Shown: one piece after another, positions 1 through 10,500 of the stretch | Layout: each line of letters begins with the position of its first letter | How positions within the stretch are numbered: position 1 is the stretch's first letter | NCBI GenBank assembly: GCA_964035575.1 | Contig: OZ037881.1 | Location: forward strand, 372,001-436,000 | Source: Rhynchopus sp. YZ270_cl-10 | Lineage: Eukaryota > Euglenozoa > Diplonemea > Diplonemida > Diplonemidae | DNA length: 64,000 nt | Reading direction: 5' to 3' | Position numbers and translations under genes: made by a program | The notes under the pieces: generated by a model | The model's input: the letters and a program-made list of their open reading frames with translations, nothing else | Database searches by the model: none | Told to the model about the DNA's origin: nothing

Positions 1-34
1 GAGGATGAAGGTACAGTTGAAATAGTAGGATCGG

Positions 35-142
35 TAGGTAAGTAAAGTTGTTTTCGTTGATTGCACAAATCCTCCTGTTTGAGGGATGATTGGCGACCGT
101 ACCGGTAATACTATTTCTCCTTTAAAGCAAGCTTCGTAGGAA
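35..142 (+). repeat. Module C, copy 1 (structured intergenic repeat)
   Basis: This is the first of three copies of a ~90-110 bp module (others at 32824-32955 and 59703-59905). Shared blocks are GATAGGTAAGTAAAG-like, GTTGATTGC, GATTGGCGACCGTA and ACTATTTCTCCTTTA. The 5' part folds as a hairpin (CAAATCCTCC / GAGGGATGATTG) whose arms vary in a compensating way in the other copies. The function is unknown; it may be a small RNA or an RNA element of flanking transcripts. Confidence 0.7.
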
Positions 143-147
143 TAAAA

Positions 148-230
148 ATACAAAGCCCTCTCGTGAACAGTGTACCTTGGTATGACCGGCTGTACCTGGG
201 GGGTGGACAACCCAACCATGTAGTCCTCCA
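148..230 (+). repeat. Module L, copy 1
   Basis: This copy carries ATACAAAGCCCTCTCGTGAA then CAGTGTACCTTGGTAT, GACCGG and a GGTGGACAACCC block. It recurs at 41774-41861 and, truncated, at 52389-52424. The loop has the CCTCTCGT core shared with module A. It directly follows module C here. Confidence 0.65.
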
Positions 231-749
231 TACATTTCGTGGTTTACAAAAATGAAGTAGAAATTGGAAACAATGGCATCAACAATATCATGGTGATATT
301 ATCATCTGTCAGAGGAAACATGGGGGACAGAATAGAACAAGCGGGTGGAAACAAAGTAGAGAAGCGGAAGTGAAGGAGTGGACGCAAGGAGAAGAGTAGC
401 AGCGATGTGAGCAGCAAGCCACCAGAGATATCTCTTCCTGGGGGTGGGTCAAAAAAAAAAAAAAGAGTTGCAGCTGGGTGTTTGCCGAAAACTGTAGACA
501 GTGTTTTGAAAGAAAAAGTCATCTCGAAGGAGGGGGAAAGACATCGTTTTTGAAAGAAGGGTAATATCGAAGGAATTTTTTTGAATGAATGGGTGGGAGA
601 TTAACTGTGTGTCTCGCATACTGTTTTCTAATCACAAAACCATATGGGGTAAACAACGTTATTTTTAACAAAGTGGGGGAAATTATGATTCGTTTTTTTC
701 GTCTATGTTATGAACACCCGCACAATACAACGGGAAAATCTATTTTTTT
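231..749. other. A/T-rich spacer
   Basis: No gene is supported here. It is A/T-rich with poly-A/T runs and lies beyond the 3' end of the minus-strand gene that stops at 939. Confidence 0.5.
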
Positions 750-818
750 TGATAAATTGTTGTAGTGTAGTTGCCTCGGTTGTGTTGCCACAGTTGTGCA
801 ATCTCCACCTGTCAATTT
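750..818 (+). repeat. Module D, copy 1
   Basis: A conserved block GTAGTTGCCTCGGTTGTG / TTGCCACAGTTGTGCAATC is also found at 5091-5151 and 60008-60070. TTGC...GCAA and TGTG...CACA can pair. The loop side again contains GCCTC. Confidence 0.7.
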
Positions 819-938
819 GTAGTTTCGACAAATCACCCTATCCGAGGACGGGTTCTGTACAAAGGTCGCCCGAAAGCTAATAAAAAAAATTTTTTATTTC
901 AAATTTGTTGCTTAGCCCTGGCGGTTCGTTGGTTCTGC

Positions 939-3900
939 TCACACTGACCCTGATATTTCTCGCGAGGATCGACCCCTTTGCTTCCGCCTAGGAGGTTGTG
1001 GTGGAGCAACTGGCGCCACATCCTGCTCTTCATAACGCTCCTCTATGCTTTGATAGGCACCTTGCACGTGGTCTACTTCTGGGTTATTACCATAATCTTG
1101 GGGGTTATTGTAGCCCCCCGCTCCACCATCACCACCCATTGTATTCCCTAACGCACCTGCCGGTGTACGCGGCTCAAACCTTGCAGAGTCGTCCTGCTCT
1201 ATGTACGACCCCTCCTGCACCTCCCCGGGGACCGCCCCTGGTACAAAGTCCACCTCCCGTACATTGCCGTGCTCATCTATCTCTGTTTCTATAGGAATGT
1301 CTGGGAGGGGTCGTTCTCTCGGCCCTGACGCGCCAGAGAGCAAGGTGGTCGCCCTCGAGCGTGGGTCTGACAGTGTTTTTTCCAGATGTTCCGAAGGTTC
1401 GGGTAGGTCGTCGTAAGGAAGCTGTGCACGCAGGGTTTGCCATTGTTGGTGTAGCGCTTCATTGATGCCCGCAACGTTGCACGCCTTCTTCAACCTCCCT
1501 ATCAAAAGAAACGGTGAAGCAGGAAGGTAAAACCGGAATTCACTTCCAGGAACGATCTGAATGAAGTACCCTGCTGCATCGCGTTTGAGTGTTAACGTAT
1601 CGCCTTTGGTTGCAACACAAAGCTGGGATGTGCCTTCAACTTCGAACACAACATTATGTTGCGTATCAATCTCCGCATCAATCGGATCCGCCCGCTTCTT
1701 CCCCGCAAAGAGAGACCCAAAGACCTGCACGAACCTATCCTTCTTCTTATGGTGCTTCTCCGCAACTTCTCTCGAAACCCGCACAGTGCATCCACCATGA
1801 TGCTTTGATACCACCGTTTCAGGTACCTCCCACGCAAATGAAACGTCACTAGAATCCGTTTTAACCACCCCTGCAATGATATCCTCTTTAAATGCGCCCT
1901 TCAGCTGATCGTCTCTTCCTTCAACAAGGTGCACCTCAGGGTTAGCTGCCATCACCTCCTCCTCTCCATCTCCAGGCAACTCCCACAAAAAGGTTTCCAA
2001 AGGACTGTGAAAGCTATGTCCATACACCCCCTGCATTAACGTTCGGTTCAACCCCGATCGGACAACCCACTTCCCGTTTACACTCATAAGGGTTGCTCCT
2101 GTGGTGGGGCTCTTATAGATTGGAAGGTTCTCACGGCGTTCTCCGTTTGTTTGTAAAATGAATGATTTGGTGTGAGACAAAGCAGGATGCCCTCTGACGT
2201 ATAGCATATTCGGAAACGGCACAATAAAATCCTTTGGGGTGGCGAGAAGGGTGCTGAGCGGGGTGTTTGGGGCAACCCTGGCAGCTTCGTCCTGGAGAAA
2301 GGAGGAGTAGGTGTCGGTTCTTACGTGTCGGAGGAGCCAGTCGAGTTGGCCATCTGCATAGGAATCGGGATGTGCCATACACAGTGTCGCAAGCAACTCA
2401 CGGCAACCCCCTCGGACACGGAATGCCTTCAATGCTGCTTCATCGATCTCCTTTTCTTCATAGTCCTCGAGAGGGGTAGGGTGCGTTGCTTTGCTTGCTT
2501 GTCTATAGTTGACCAAACTCTTATGAAACGTGCCATATGGTTCTACCCTTTGCATTCTCACCTTTCTCGTCAAATCTGATCCACCAGGAGATGCTGAAGA
2601 CTCTCGAAGCGCAGCGAACATCGATTTAAGCTGTAAAATCGGGTTAGTATTAGAAAGAGGTGAAGAAGAAGTGACCATAAAGCGGGATTCTCGTTGAGGA
2701 GGTGATGCGGAGGAGGCTATGGTCACCGCGGTTTCGATTGGGTTTATGTTCATTTGCTTTGTGATGTCTTCTGTGAGTTGCAGGCTTTCGATGTATTCGT
2801 TTACGTCGACAGTATCTACCTCGTGGAGACGTTCCTTCATATGGTGCCTTCTTATTGGTGAGGTTTGCATTGCGACTTCGTCGTAGTCAGCCTTGCTTTG
2901 ATAGGCACTGCTTTTCTTCAGATCATTCGCATGGCGTGCACGCAATGCTTTCAATCGACTCCCTGCAGGGTCTCCCTTCGATACTTTTGGTACAAACCCT
3001 TTCGACGCCGTCGTATTCTCATAATTGTACATCCCTCTCACCGGTTCATAACGACTCCGCTCCTTCTCGGTCACACTGTTAAACCTTCTTCTCCTATTAT
3101 TTGATGAATATACCGGCTCTATCGACCCTTCTCTGTCCTGTTCATGCATGATATCGGCTGCGCGGAGAAGTTCAATTTGCTTTTCGTCATTTCTTTCGAT
3201 CACCGTCGCTTCTGGAGGAGCCCCGCGATATGTTATCTCCGGTTTAAATGAAGGGCGAGATGCACTATTTTCATTCGAAATCCCGGCTGAATGAACATAA
3301 TGACGTATACTCCTGGGCTCGCTCATTGGCTGCCCTCTTCCATTATGAGGAATCGCAAACGGAATGGAATCTGCCATCATGCTCTCCATCCCCGCACCCC
3401 CTGGAGCGATACTAGAAAAATCCGGCACCCCCATCGGGGTATGATACAACGACACGGGATGGCCTTCTTTGACAGACATCCGCAATGGGTGAAACGACGT
3501 CACCTCTGCAACGTTATGCGCCCCATTTAACTCTGGAGATCCAAACGCCTTTTCTGGCTCTGTCTCAAAAAACTCATTTTCATCATCAGTTTTTGGATCT
3601 CTCAACGACCCCAATAAAACCCTCTCCTTATCGACATTTGGCGAATCTGCGACAATAGTTGGGTACATTGAGTCAGGGGTGTCCATAGACAGTAAGCGCT
3701 TTCCGCTTAAGTAGCGTTCGATATTTGTGTCTTTATTGGTGTATTCTCGAAGCAGTACTACATGGCATGGGAGAAGGCGGAAAGGGCCTGGATCAGGGAC
3801 ACCAGGAAACTCTACTACAATGTAGCCTTCTTCGGTGCCACGGATTTTGCCAGGTGCGCCTTTGATGTTCAAATGTATAGGTGCCAGATCCGTGCCGGTT

Positions 3901-4310
3901 ACATCATAGTTACAGAAGGATTCGCGAATGACCTCAAGGTCCGAAGGGCGTAAGACAACCTCAGGGCAAGATAGATCGCTAGTGATGGTAACCTGGAGCT
4001 GGTGTTTTTCGTCAGGGTGCTGTAAAATCCGTTGAATTCCCTCTAAATCTGCGCCGATTTTTGTAATAACGCCTATTTTCCCTGCGTCACTACCTCGAGT
4101 AATTCGCACTACAATATCAGAGTCTGAAGCAGAGTAATTCCCGCTTTCAACGAAAGTTGGTTGGTCGGCGAACCTTAAGCTTCTGGTAGGTGAAGGAATC
4201 TTTTTCTTGCGGCGCGAAAGGTAAATATAAAGAACAACCAAAAACACTATGCATGCAATAACTACAACAGCGCTGCCTACTGCGATTAATGCGATCACCC
4301 AGGCATCCAT
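939..4310 (-). CDS. Single-pass membrane protein with long cytosolic region, function unknown
   Basis: A 1123-residue uninterrupted ORF starts at ATG 4310. Residues ~5-32 are one hydrophobic helix (VIALIAVGSAVVVIACIVFL), followed at once by a basic stop-transfer stretch (SRRKKK). This predicts a signal-anchor protein with a tiny outside end and ~1090 cytosolic residues. Two segments in the first 220 residues (VVRITRGSDAGKIGVITKIG and a second around KGAPGKIRGTEEGYIVVEF) resemble KOW/SH3-like beta motifs; this is a weak resemblance. The middle (~230-640) is low-complexity, Ser/Arg/Glu-rich and probably disordered. Residues ~650-990 look globular. The tail is Gly/Asn-rich, then Pro/Arg-rich (PPQPPRRKQRGR), like an SH3-ligand segment. 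I recognise no enzyme family. It may be a membrane scaffold; that is inference. Confidence 0.85.
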   Translation of the reverse strand: MDAWVIALIAVGSAVVVIACIVFLVVLYIYLSRRKKKIPSPTRSLRFADQPTFVESGNYSASDSDIVVRITRGSDAGKIGVITKIGADLEGIQRILQHPDEKHQLQVTITSDLSCPEVVLRPSDLEVIRESFCNYDVTGTDLAPIHLNIKGAPGKIRGTEEGYIVVEFPGVPDPGPFRLLPCHVVLLREYTNKDTNIERYLSGKRLLSMDTPDSMYPTIVADSPNVDKERVLLGSLRDPKTDDENEFFETEPEKAFGSPELNGAHNVAEVTSFHPLRMSVKEGHPVSLYHTPMGVPDFSSIAPGGAGMESMMADSIPFAIPHNGRGQPMSEPRSIRHYVHSAGISNENSASRPSFKPEITYRGAPPEATVIERNDEKQIELLRAADIMHEQDREGSIEPVYSSNNRRRRFNSVTEKERSRYEPVRGMYNYENTTASKGFVPKVSKGDPAGSRLKALRARHANDLKKSSAYQSKADYDEVAMQTSPIRRHHMKERLHEVDTVDVNEYIESLQLTEDITKQMNINPIETAVTIASSASPPQRESRFMVTSSSPLSNTNPILQLKSMFAALRESSASPGGSDLTRKVRMQRVEPYGTFHKSLVNYRQASKATHPTPLEDYEEKEIDEAALKAFRVRGGCRELLATLCMAHPDSYADGQLDWLLRHVRTDTYSSFLQDEAARVAPNTPLSTLLATPKDFIVPFPNMLYVRGHPALSHTKSFILQTNGERRENLPIYKSPTTGATLMSVNGKWVVRSGLNRTLMQGVYGHSFHSPLETFLWELPGDGEEEVMAANPEVHLVEGRDDQLKGAFKEDIIAGVVKTDSSDVSFAWEVPETVVSKHHGGCTVRVSREVAEKHHKKKDRFVQVFGSLFAGKKRADPIDAEIDTQHNVVFEVEGTSQLCVATKGDTLTLKRDAAGYFIQIVPGSEFRFYLPASPFLLIGRLKKACNVAGINEALHQQWQTLRAQLPYDDLPEPSEHLEKTLSDPRSRATTLLSGASGPRERPLPDIPIETEIDEHGNVREVDFVPGAVPGEVQEGSYIEQDDSARFEPRTPAGALGNTMGGDGGAGGYNNPQDYGNNPEVDHVQGAYQSIEERYEEQDVAPVAPPQPPRRKQRGRSSREISGSV

Positions 4311-5090
4311 TTTTTTATTCCTTCTCCTTTTTTTCGAAGAAAAGAACCGATACCCCGTATCACTATTTCTTTACAAAATCATGGTATTATATTGTGTATA
4401 AATCTGTTCTAATGGAGGAGTGAATGTGAAGCACAGCAAAAAACCAAAGAAAAGTTGAAAAAGAAATCCTTTTTTTTTTTGGTCTTATCTGGATACAAAC
4501 GTTCGAATACAAAACAAAGCAATAGCCAGGGGGAAAACGGAGAGAGAAACTGCATTCTTTTTTTTGAAGGTTTTTTTTCTTCTCCGATACATTTTTCCCA
4601 TTCTTTCCTTTTCAATGATTTTTTTTTTTGTACGGGGGAAATACTTTCCCTCCAAAAAAGAAAACGTTGAAAACAACAGAGCAGAAAGGTGGACACGTAC
4701 ATAAACCCAAACTTTTTTATTTTGGGGGAAGATAAGAAGAAACTCCCACAAAATAATGGTCAAAATTTAGACCAAAATTTCTCGTACTTAACCACAAAAA
4801 ACAACAACTAAAGGAAACTTGAAAGATGAATGTAAATCTCACAGAAAACACACATTTGATCAAGACCCTTTGACGGGTGAAAGAACTGGAAGAGCCAAAC
4901 ACACGTCTATTTCACAATTTGTTATAAAAAAAATACGTACACAGTGTTTTTAAGATCATACAAAAAGGCTAAGAAACCATGCAGTAAACCAGGCTCAATA
5001 GCACCCCCCAAAACGAACCTCTGATGACATTCAGGGAAAGAGAATAGAGTATTTTTTTTCTTGGTTTTTTTTTGATTTTCTTGATTTTTT
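4311..5090. other. Spacer upstream of the 4310 gene
   Basis: No coding sequence is supported. It is A/T-rich with many homopolymer T and A runs. It should include the promoter of the minus-strand gene starting at 4310, but no clear core promoter motif can be read. Confidence 0.45.
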
Positions 5091-5151
5091 GACAAATTGA
5101 GGTAGCGTAGTTGCCTCGGTTGTGTTGCCACAGTTGATACAATCTCCACTT
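5091..5151 (+). repeat. Module D, copy 2
   Basis: This is nearly identical in its core to copy 1 (GTAGTTGCCTCGGTTGTG, then TTGCCACAGTTG). GATACAATC replaces GTGCAATC in the 3' arm. Confidence 0.7.
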
Positions 5152-5645
5152 TTTTTGTTTGGTGACGTAATCTTGTAAATCAAATACCTTTCAATAGAAA
5201 AGCCATTTGAGAGTAAAAAAATCTCGAGAAAAAAAAACACTCAAAAAGACTGTTCCAGAGAGAGAGAGAGATTCTTCCATTTTGTTAGAGGGGGGCTCTT
5301 ATTAGCCTAGCAGTTTTCGTGCATGGTTTCTGTGTTAGGAAAAAAATTTTTGGTGGAAAAAAAAATAGTTTCGTATACTTTCAAATCAAAGAGAAAGTAC
5401 AAAGGACGTTCTTCAGATACATCCAATATTTTTGATGTTATGAAAATAATGGTTTTTTGGTGTGGAGAATCGACATAAAAGAAAAAAAAGAAAAAAAGGA
5501 AAAAAAGGCAAAAATAACTAATGCTGCGACTGTTATTAAACTTTGGAGCACCCTCCCCAAATATTTTCCACCTACGAGATTTTTTTCAGATCTCCAATTC
5601 CAATCCAAGTTAGCCGCATGCATGTATCATATCTATGTTTTTTTT

Positions 5646-5696
5646 TGAAAACTTGGTTGTATTAGTGTAGACACCCGAGGATGAACTCCACTATAC
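5646..5696 (+). repeat. Module F, copy 1
   Basis: GAAAACTTGGTTGTATTAGT is followed by a hairpin closed by TAGTG...CACTA. Other copies lie at 44017-44069, 51154-51203 and, inverted, at 40628-40693. Confidence 0.65.
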
Positions 5697-5763
5697 AAAA
5701 CGCTTTTTTTTGGTGCAGGTCAAAATGCATTCACCCGCAATGATGAAGAGAAAAATAAGAAAA

Positions 5764-5808
5764 AGTTTATAAGATGACCCTAAGCCTCTCGTGCTTAGTC
5801 ACCTTAAA
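5764..5808 (+). repeat. Module A, copy 1 (CCTCTCGT hairpin)
   Basis: The AGTTTATAAGATGACC leader leads into CTAAGC - CTCTCGT loop - GCTTAG, then TCACCTT. The outer arm AAGATGA pairs with TCACCTT with one mismatch; that position is restored to a pair (AAGGTGA) in the copy at 38664. Module A has at least 20 copies in the window. Confidence 0.75.
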
Positions 5809-5816
5809 GGAGAGTT

Positions 5817-5852
5817 GGAAGTGCCAACGCCTCTGTGGACGCTGGTACTATC
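5817..5852 (+). repeat. Module B, copy 1
   Basis: The hairpin AGTGCCAACG - CCTCTGTGGA loop - CGCTGGTACT directly follows module A. Related copies are at 14021, 43034, 39774, 63138 and 63322. Confidence 0.6.
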
Positions 5853-5985
5853 AAACGACCCAAAAATAAATGTCCAAAAAAATAAATGGTGGACTGGTTA
5901 CTTAAAAAACAGAGGTTTTGTGTCGCTCCAAAAAACAAAAAAAAAAAAGGTCCCTAAGAATAGCGGGGAAAGAAGGATCCCTTGT

Positions 5986-6018
5986 AAGATAAGAAATGCA
6001 CCTCTCGTGTACATCTAG
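5986..6018 (+). repeat. Module A-type hairpin, copy 2
   Basis: AGAAATGCA - CCTCTCGT - GTACATCT forms a short hairpin with the same loop as the other A copies. Confidence 0.55.
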
Positions 6019-6049
6019 GACGAAAGCTGGAAAGATGGACAAAGCCTAG

Positions 6050-7024
6050 TATAGGCTAGTTGACGCCACGGGTCGGTTTAGGAATTTTCTGGGAAATCCT
6101 GTTCCGTACCATCCCGTACCGCCCTCGAACGCTCCCAAATCCCCCCATACCGTCCCATACCCTCCCGTACCTCCCATACCACTCCCATACCCTCCCACAC
6201 TGTCCCATACCGTCCCATACCGTCCCCCTAATCGGTGTGGGAGTTGCTCTCTTTTGCGTGCGAATTGTACACGAGAACTGCAAACCGGGCCGGTCTGGGT
6301 TTGAGGTATACGGAAAGGCCATAATTTGTGAATTTGCAGCTGGACAACGGCAAATTGACCCCACCACAGCGCGGACAGATTCCGGAAATGCCAATCGCGG
6401 TATGTTTTGGGGCTGAAAAATTTTCACCTGAAAATTTTTTTCAGCAGCATTTTTTGGCCGAAAATGGTCCCAGCTATTAGTGACTGGGCTCATATTTTCA
6501 AAAATTTAAGTGGTCAAAAAATTGTCCAATTTTCGACATCGACCCCACCACTTTCTGGACGGATTCCGGAAATGCCAAAAAACTGTGTTTTGGGTCACCC
6601 GTTTTTGGGGCCCCTGAGGCGATTTTATATAAAAAACCCACAGGATCACCCTGTTCCCACAACTTTTTTGTCAACTTTTTTTCAGGAAAAACTTTTTTTT
6701 TTGCGCGCGCGCGCATTTTTTTTTTCAGGGTCAGCGAGCGGGAAACGAAAAAAAAGTCGAGCTACCCTAAGTGCATGCACGACCCCCAAACCACTCCCAA
6801 ACCTCCAAAAATCCTCCCATACCACTCCCATACCCGCCCATACCACTCCCATACCGTCCCATACTGTCCCATACCCTCCCAAACCCTCCCACACTGTCCC
6901 ATACCCTCCCATACTGTCCCATACAGTCCCATACTGTCCCATACCGTGCCATACCGTCCCATACTGTCCCATACCCTCCCATACCCTCCCATACCCGAAT
7001 GTCCGTGACGTCAACTAGCCTATA
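6050..7024. mobile_element. 0.98-kb TIR element with internal CATACC minisatellites
   Basis: The ends are 21-bp inverted repeats with one mismatch (TATAGGCTAGTTGACGCCAC... against the same with GTCAC). A TA or TATA target duplication is possible; the flanks do not decide it. Inside are two direct CCCATACC-type minisatellites (about 6107-6226 and 6800-6995) around a core with two copies of a dispersed motif, GACCCCACCAC...GGATTCCGGAAATGCC. That motif recurs at 28.7, 29.1, 32.3, 56.2, 56.3, 61.1 and 61.5 kb. No transposase is present, so it is non-autonomous. Confidence 0.75.
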
Positions 7025-7575
7025 GTATGAGGCACTCACATCTTTCAAAAGGGGGTAGCTCACCATTCGGAAATGGTTAAAACAATGAAGAACACTACAG
7101 ACATAACCTTACCATAAAAAACAAAACAAAACAAAAAAAAGAGTGAGAACGCAATGAACTAATCCACAGCTCTTTTTAGAAAGCGAACAAAAAAAAGGGC
7201 GAAATAAACTGTGAACGTGAGAGGTAAAATATGTTTGGTTGCTATTAATTTTTTGATGTGGGCCCTGATGGTACCAAAATGAACCCACATCATTGATGGT
7301 AAAAGAAAAGCAAAACACCAAAATAAAACAGGATTTCTGTACAAAATAAAATGAAAAAGTTTGTAATATCAGCTCTCAGACTCTCATAGCCAAACTTACA
7401 ACTTATCATTCCCAAAAAATTTAAACACACACACACACACATACACCTGTTAATGGGAAGAACGACCAAAACCCTACCCCCGCAACCTGAGAAGTTAAAC
7501 AAATACAAAAAACCCCATTATTTCTTTACAAAAGATAACAATACAAAAAACCCCAAAAAATGGTTTAAAAAACCT
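7025..7575. other. Spacer with short CA repeat
   Basis: An A/T-rich spacer just 3' of the FAS1 gene, with a (CA)n run near 7425-7445. No other structure is seen. Confidence 0.5.
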
Positions 7576-10500
7576 CTAGATTTGGAATGGACCTGGGGAT
7601 GTTGGACGTCCTCCCCCTCCCCCTCCTCCTCCTCCACCTTCTAGTGGGGACGAGGCAGCCCTGTGTGGGTTGAACCCACCTCGGCGTTGGGAATGGTCCA
7701 GTGGGATGGGTTGACCGCGCCCACCACCACCACCCTGCCGTTCCGCAGGTGGTGAATACACGGAAGCACCACTGCTCTCGAGGGGTGTGGCCGGTCTCCC
7801 TTGGGAGGTTTCCTCAAGCAGAACCTCCTTCGCATGTGCCTTCTCCGCATCCTGTCGCTTCTGGTGTTCGCGGTTCACAAGCACAGCGCACACCGCAAGG
7901 ACAAGAACAACAGCGCAAATAATGACAATAATGTATCCGATGTCCAGCCCACCGTCGTCGCCTTCATCGCCCTCGGAGGTGGTTGTGGAAAGACCGGCGG
8001 GGAGCGCGCTGTTGTGATGTGGAGTGGGTGGATGTCCAAAGGGGGAGAGACGGGATGGAGGGGGTAGGTGCAGGATAAGGGGCCCGCTGCTTGGGTGTTG
8101 AGGGAAGGGGAGGGGAGGGGACATACTCAGTGGTGTCGTCCGAAGAGTTCGTAGGTGTGGTTGCATCTGCCTCCACGCATGCCGGGTGCCCCGTGAAGCC
8201 CTCGGCACACTGTTCGCAGCTGAGCCCTGCGTACCGTGCGATGCAGTCGCACACACAGATGGGCACAGTCACGCCATCTGCGTTAGTTGAGGAGACAACG
8301 AACTGCTTGGAGGCAAACCCGCTGCAGTTCGCGACGTTCGTGCAGACTGCGTCGACAGTGGGTACAGGGGTAGGAGACGCAGGACCGTTGTTGGGTGTGC
8401 CTGGTGTGGGCGGCGGCGGCGGTGTGTCGGCACCCTTCGTGAGCACGGCGGTGACGGAGTGCACAATACCGTTGGTCGCATACACATCGCGCAGGACGTA
8501 GTCGAGCCATGCACCGGTCAGGTCCTCGCCCTCGGGGATGCCGCCAGGTGCGACCGTGACCGTGCTGCCGTCGACAGTGGCATAGGCACGTCCACCGCCC
8601 ATGATGACGCTTGAGTTGTAGTATCCGTTGAAGATGTGCCTCGTCAGAATGCTGCGCAGCGCCACCTTGTCGTTGACTGCCCCCGCCAGCGCACCGCCCT
8701 CCGTAAAGAGCGGCAGCAGGTTGCTGTTGTCCACAGGGAAGACCGTGAACGGGCCCGTCCCCCTCAACACAAAGGCAAGCTCTGCAGTGTTCAGCAGCTT
8801 CACGAACCCAGAGAAACGCGGCACAGACTCAATCGACGCCATCACACTCTGCGACGGGAACTCGCTGTTGAAGTATGTGTTGGTGTTCGGGATGAGCACG
8901 CTCGAGATGACATGCACGACACCGTTCGAGGCGGACTGGTCGGGAATGACAATAACTGCGTTGGTGTTGATCTGCGTGCGTTGCTGGCCACCCTCAGTCC
9001 TGATGGCTGTGACGGAGCCGCCCCCAATGGGCTGCAGAGGGCTCATCTGTGGGAGCTCTGCCTCGGATATCCCCCTCACATCGCCACCATTGATGCGTGC
9101 ATGCGAGACGATGTGGTACTTCAAGATGCTCTCAAGGCTCTGTGGGGAGCTTGCCAGCATCGCCTGCACACCTGTCGGCAGCGACTCAAAGGCAGTGTTC
9201 GACGGCGCGAAGACAGTGTACTGGTTGCCAACATTCCCAAGCGTGTTGCTGCCAACGCCCAGACCCTGCAGAAGGGAGGGGCTCCCGATGGACTTCAGGA
9301 ACGACGCAAAGATGTTCAGCTCAGAGTGGACAGACAGAACGCCACACACAGACTCACGTGTGCACTGCGAGTTGAACGTCAGCTGCGGCACGGGCGGTGG
9401 CTGGTAGTATGTGAACGGTGGCGGTACGCCAGGAGGCGGTGCCGGGCCTGTGTTGGTGGCACGGACGAGGAAGGTGTTCACAACGTGCACAACGCCGTTC
9501 GTGGCGGGCAGGTCCCGCTGCACAAGGAACACTGGGTTGAAGTTGTTCCCAAACGTCGACTGCAGCACCGACGACGAGAGCTGGCTGGACGGGATCGACT
9601 GCCCCACGACGATGTGCTCACGCAGCATCTGCTGGAGGGACGTCACGCTCTGTGCGGAAATGAGCGGCGTGGCTGCGAGGACGGCAGCGTTCGTGGGCGC
9701 GAGCACTGTATAGGGGCCGGCGCCGTTGAGCTCGTTGAGGATGCCGTGCGTGGAGAGGAGCACGTAGAAGTCTCTGAGCTCTGCCTTCTGGCTGATGACG
9801 GAGCACACTGTCTGGCCTCCGCTGCAGCCTGTGTAGTAGTTCGGGCTTGTGGGTGCGAGGGAGGGAAGGAGGACGACGTCGATGATGTGGAGGACGCCGT
9901 TGGTGCCGACGATGTCGCGCCGCCTGATGAGGTAGTTGTTGACGTATGCGTTGGCGCCGATGAGTGTGAAGAGAAGACGCTGGCGCTCTGCCGTGTACCA
10001 CCCTCCCTGGTTGTCGAGCAGGAGTGCATCGACACGCAGGCCACGTCCTGGCAGGATGTGGTTGCGCAGGATCGCCTGCACCTCATGTGGGGGACGTCCC
10101 GCAAGCGCAGGGAAGATGTTGTTGTTGTTCCCGTTGTTGAAGCTGTTCACGTTCCCCACGCCACCAGAGCGCAGACCCGAGTTCGACACCGCAAACACCG
10201 TCACAATGTCAGACGTCACCATCGGCAGCAACGCGTTCGACGCAAGCAGCAACGAGAAGTCCGTCAGCTCCGGGTCATTCTGTATGAGGTACGCAACAGA
10301 GTACTGCGAGGGCACGCCCACAGGGTTGTACACCGTCGGTACAGGGGGCCAGGTGTAGGACGGCACGGTGCCCGGGACAGGCACAGGGTTCCACACCGGC
10401 GGCGTGAACGGGAGCGGGCTCGTCACTGCAGGGTTGGTGTTGGTGAAGCGCAGTGAGTTGAGCCCCTCAGGCAGGATGAGGTTGTCGATGCGGTACAGCA

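Noticed and set aside
6056-7066. ORFs with PSHTVPY or YGTVWDSMG repeats
   Set aside because: They arise from the CATACC minisatellites inside the TIR element; both strands are open over the same arrays.
8636-10456. 606-codon plus-strand ORF and other plus-strand ORFs over the FAS1 gene
   Set aside because: It is antisense to a clear FAS1 coding region with family motifs; the Arg/His-rich product is a shadow of GC-rich codons.
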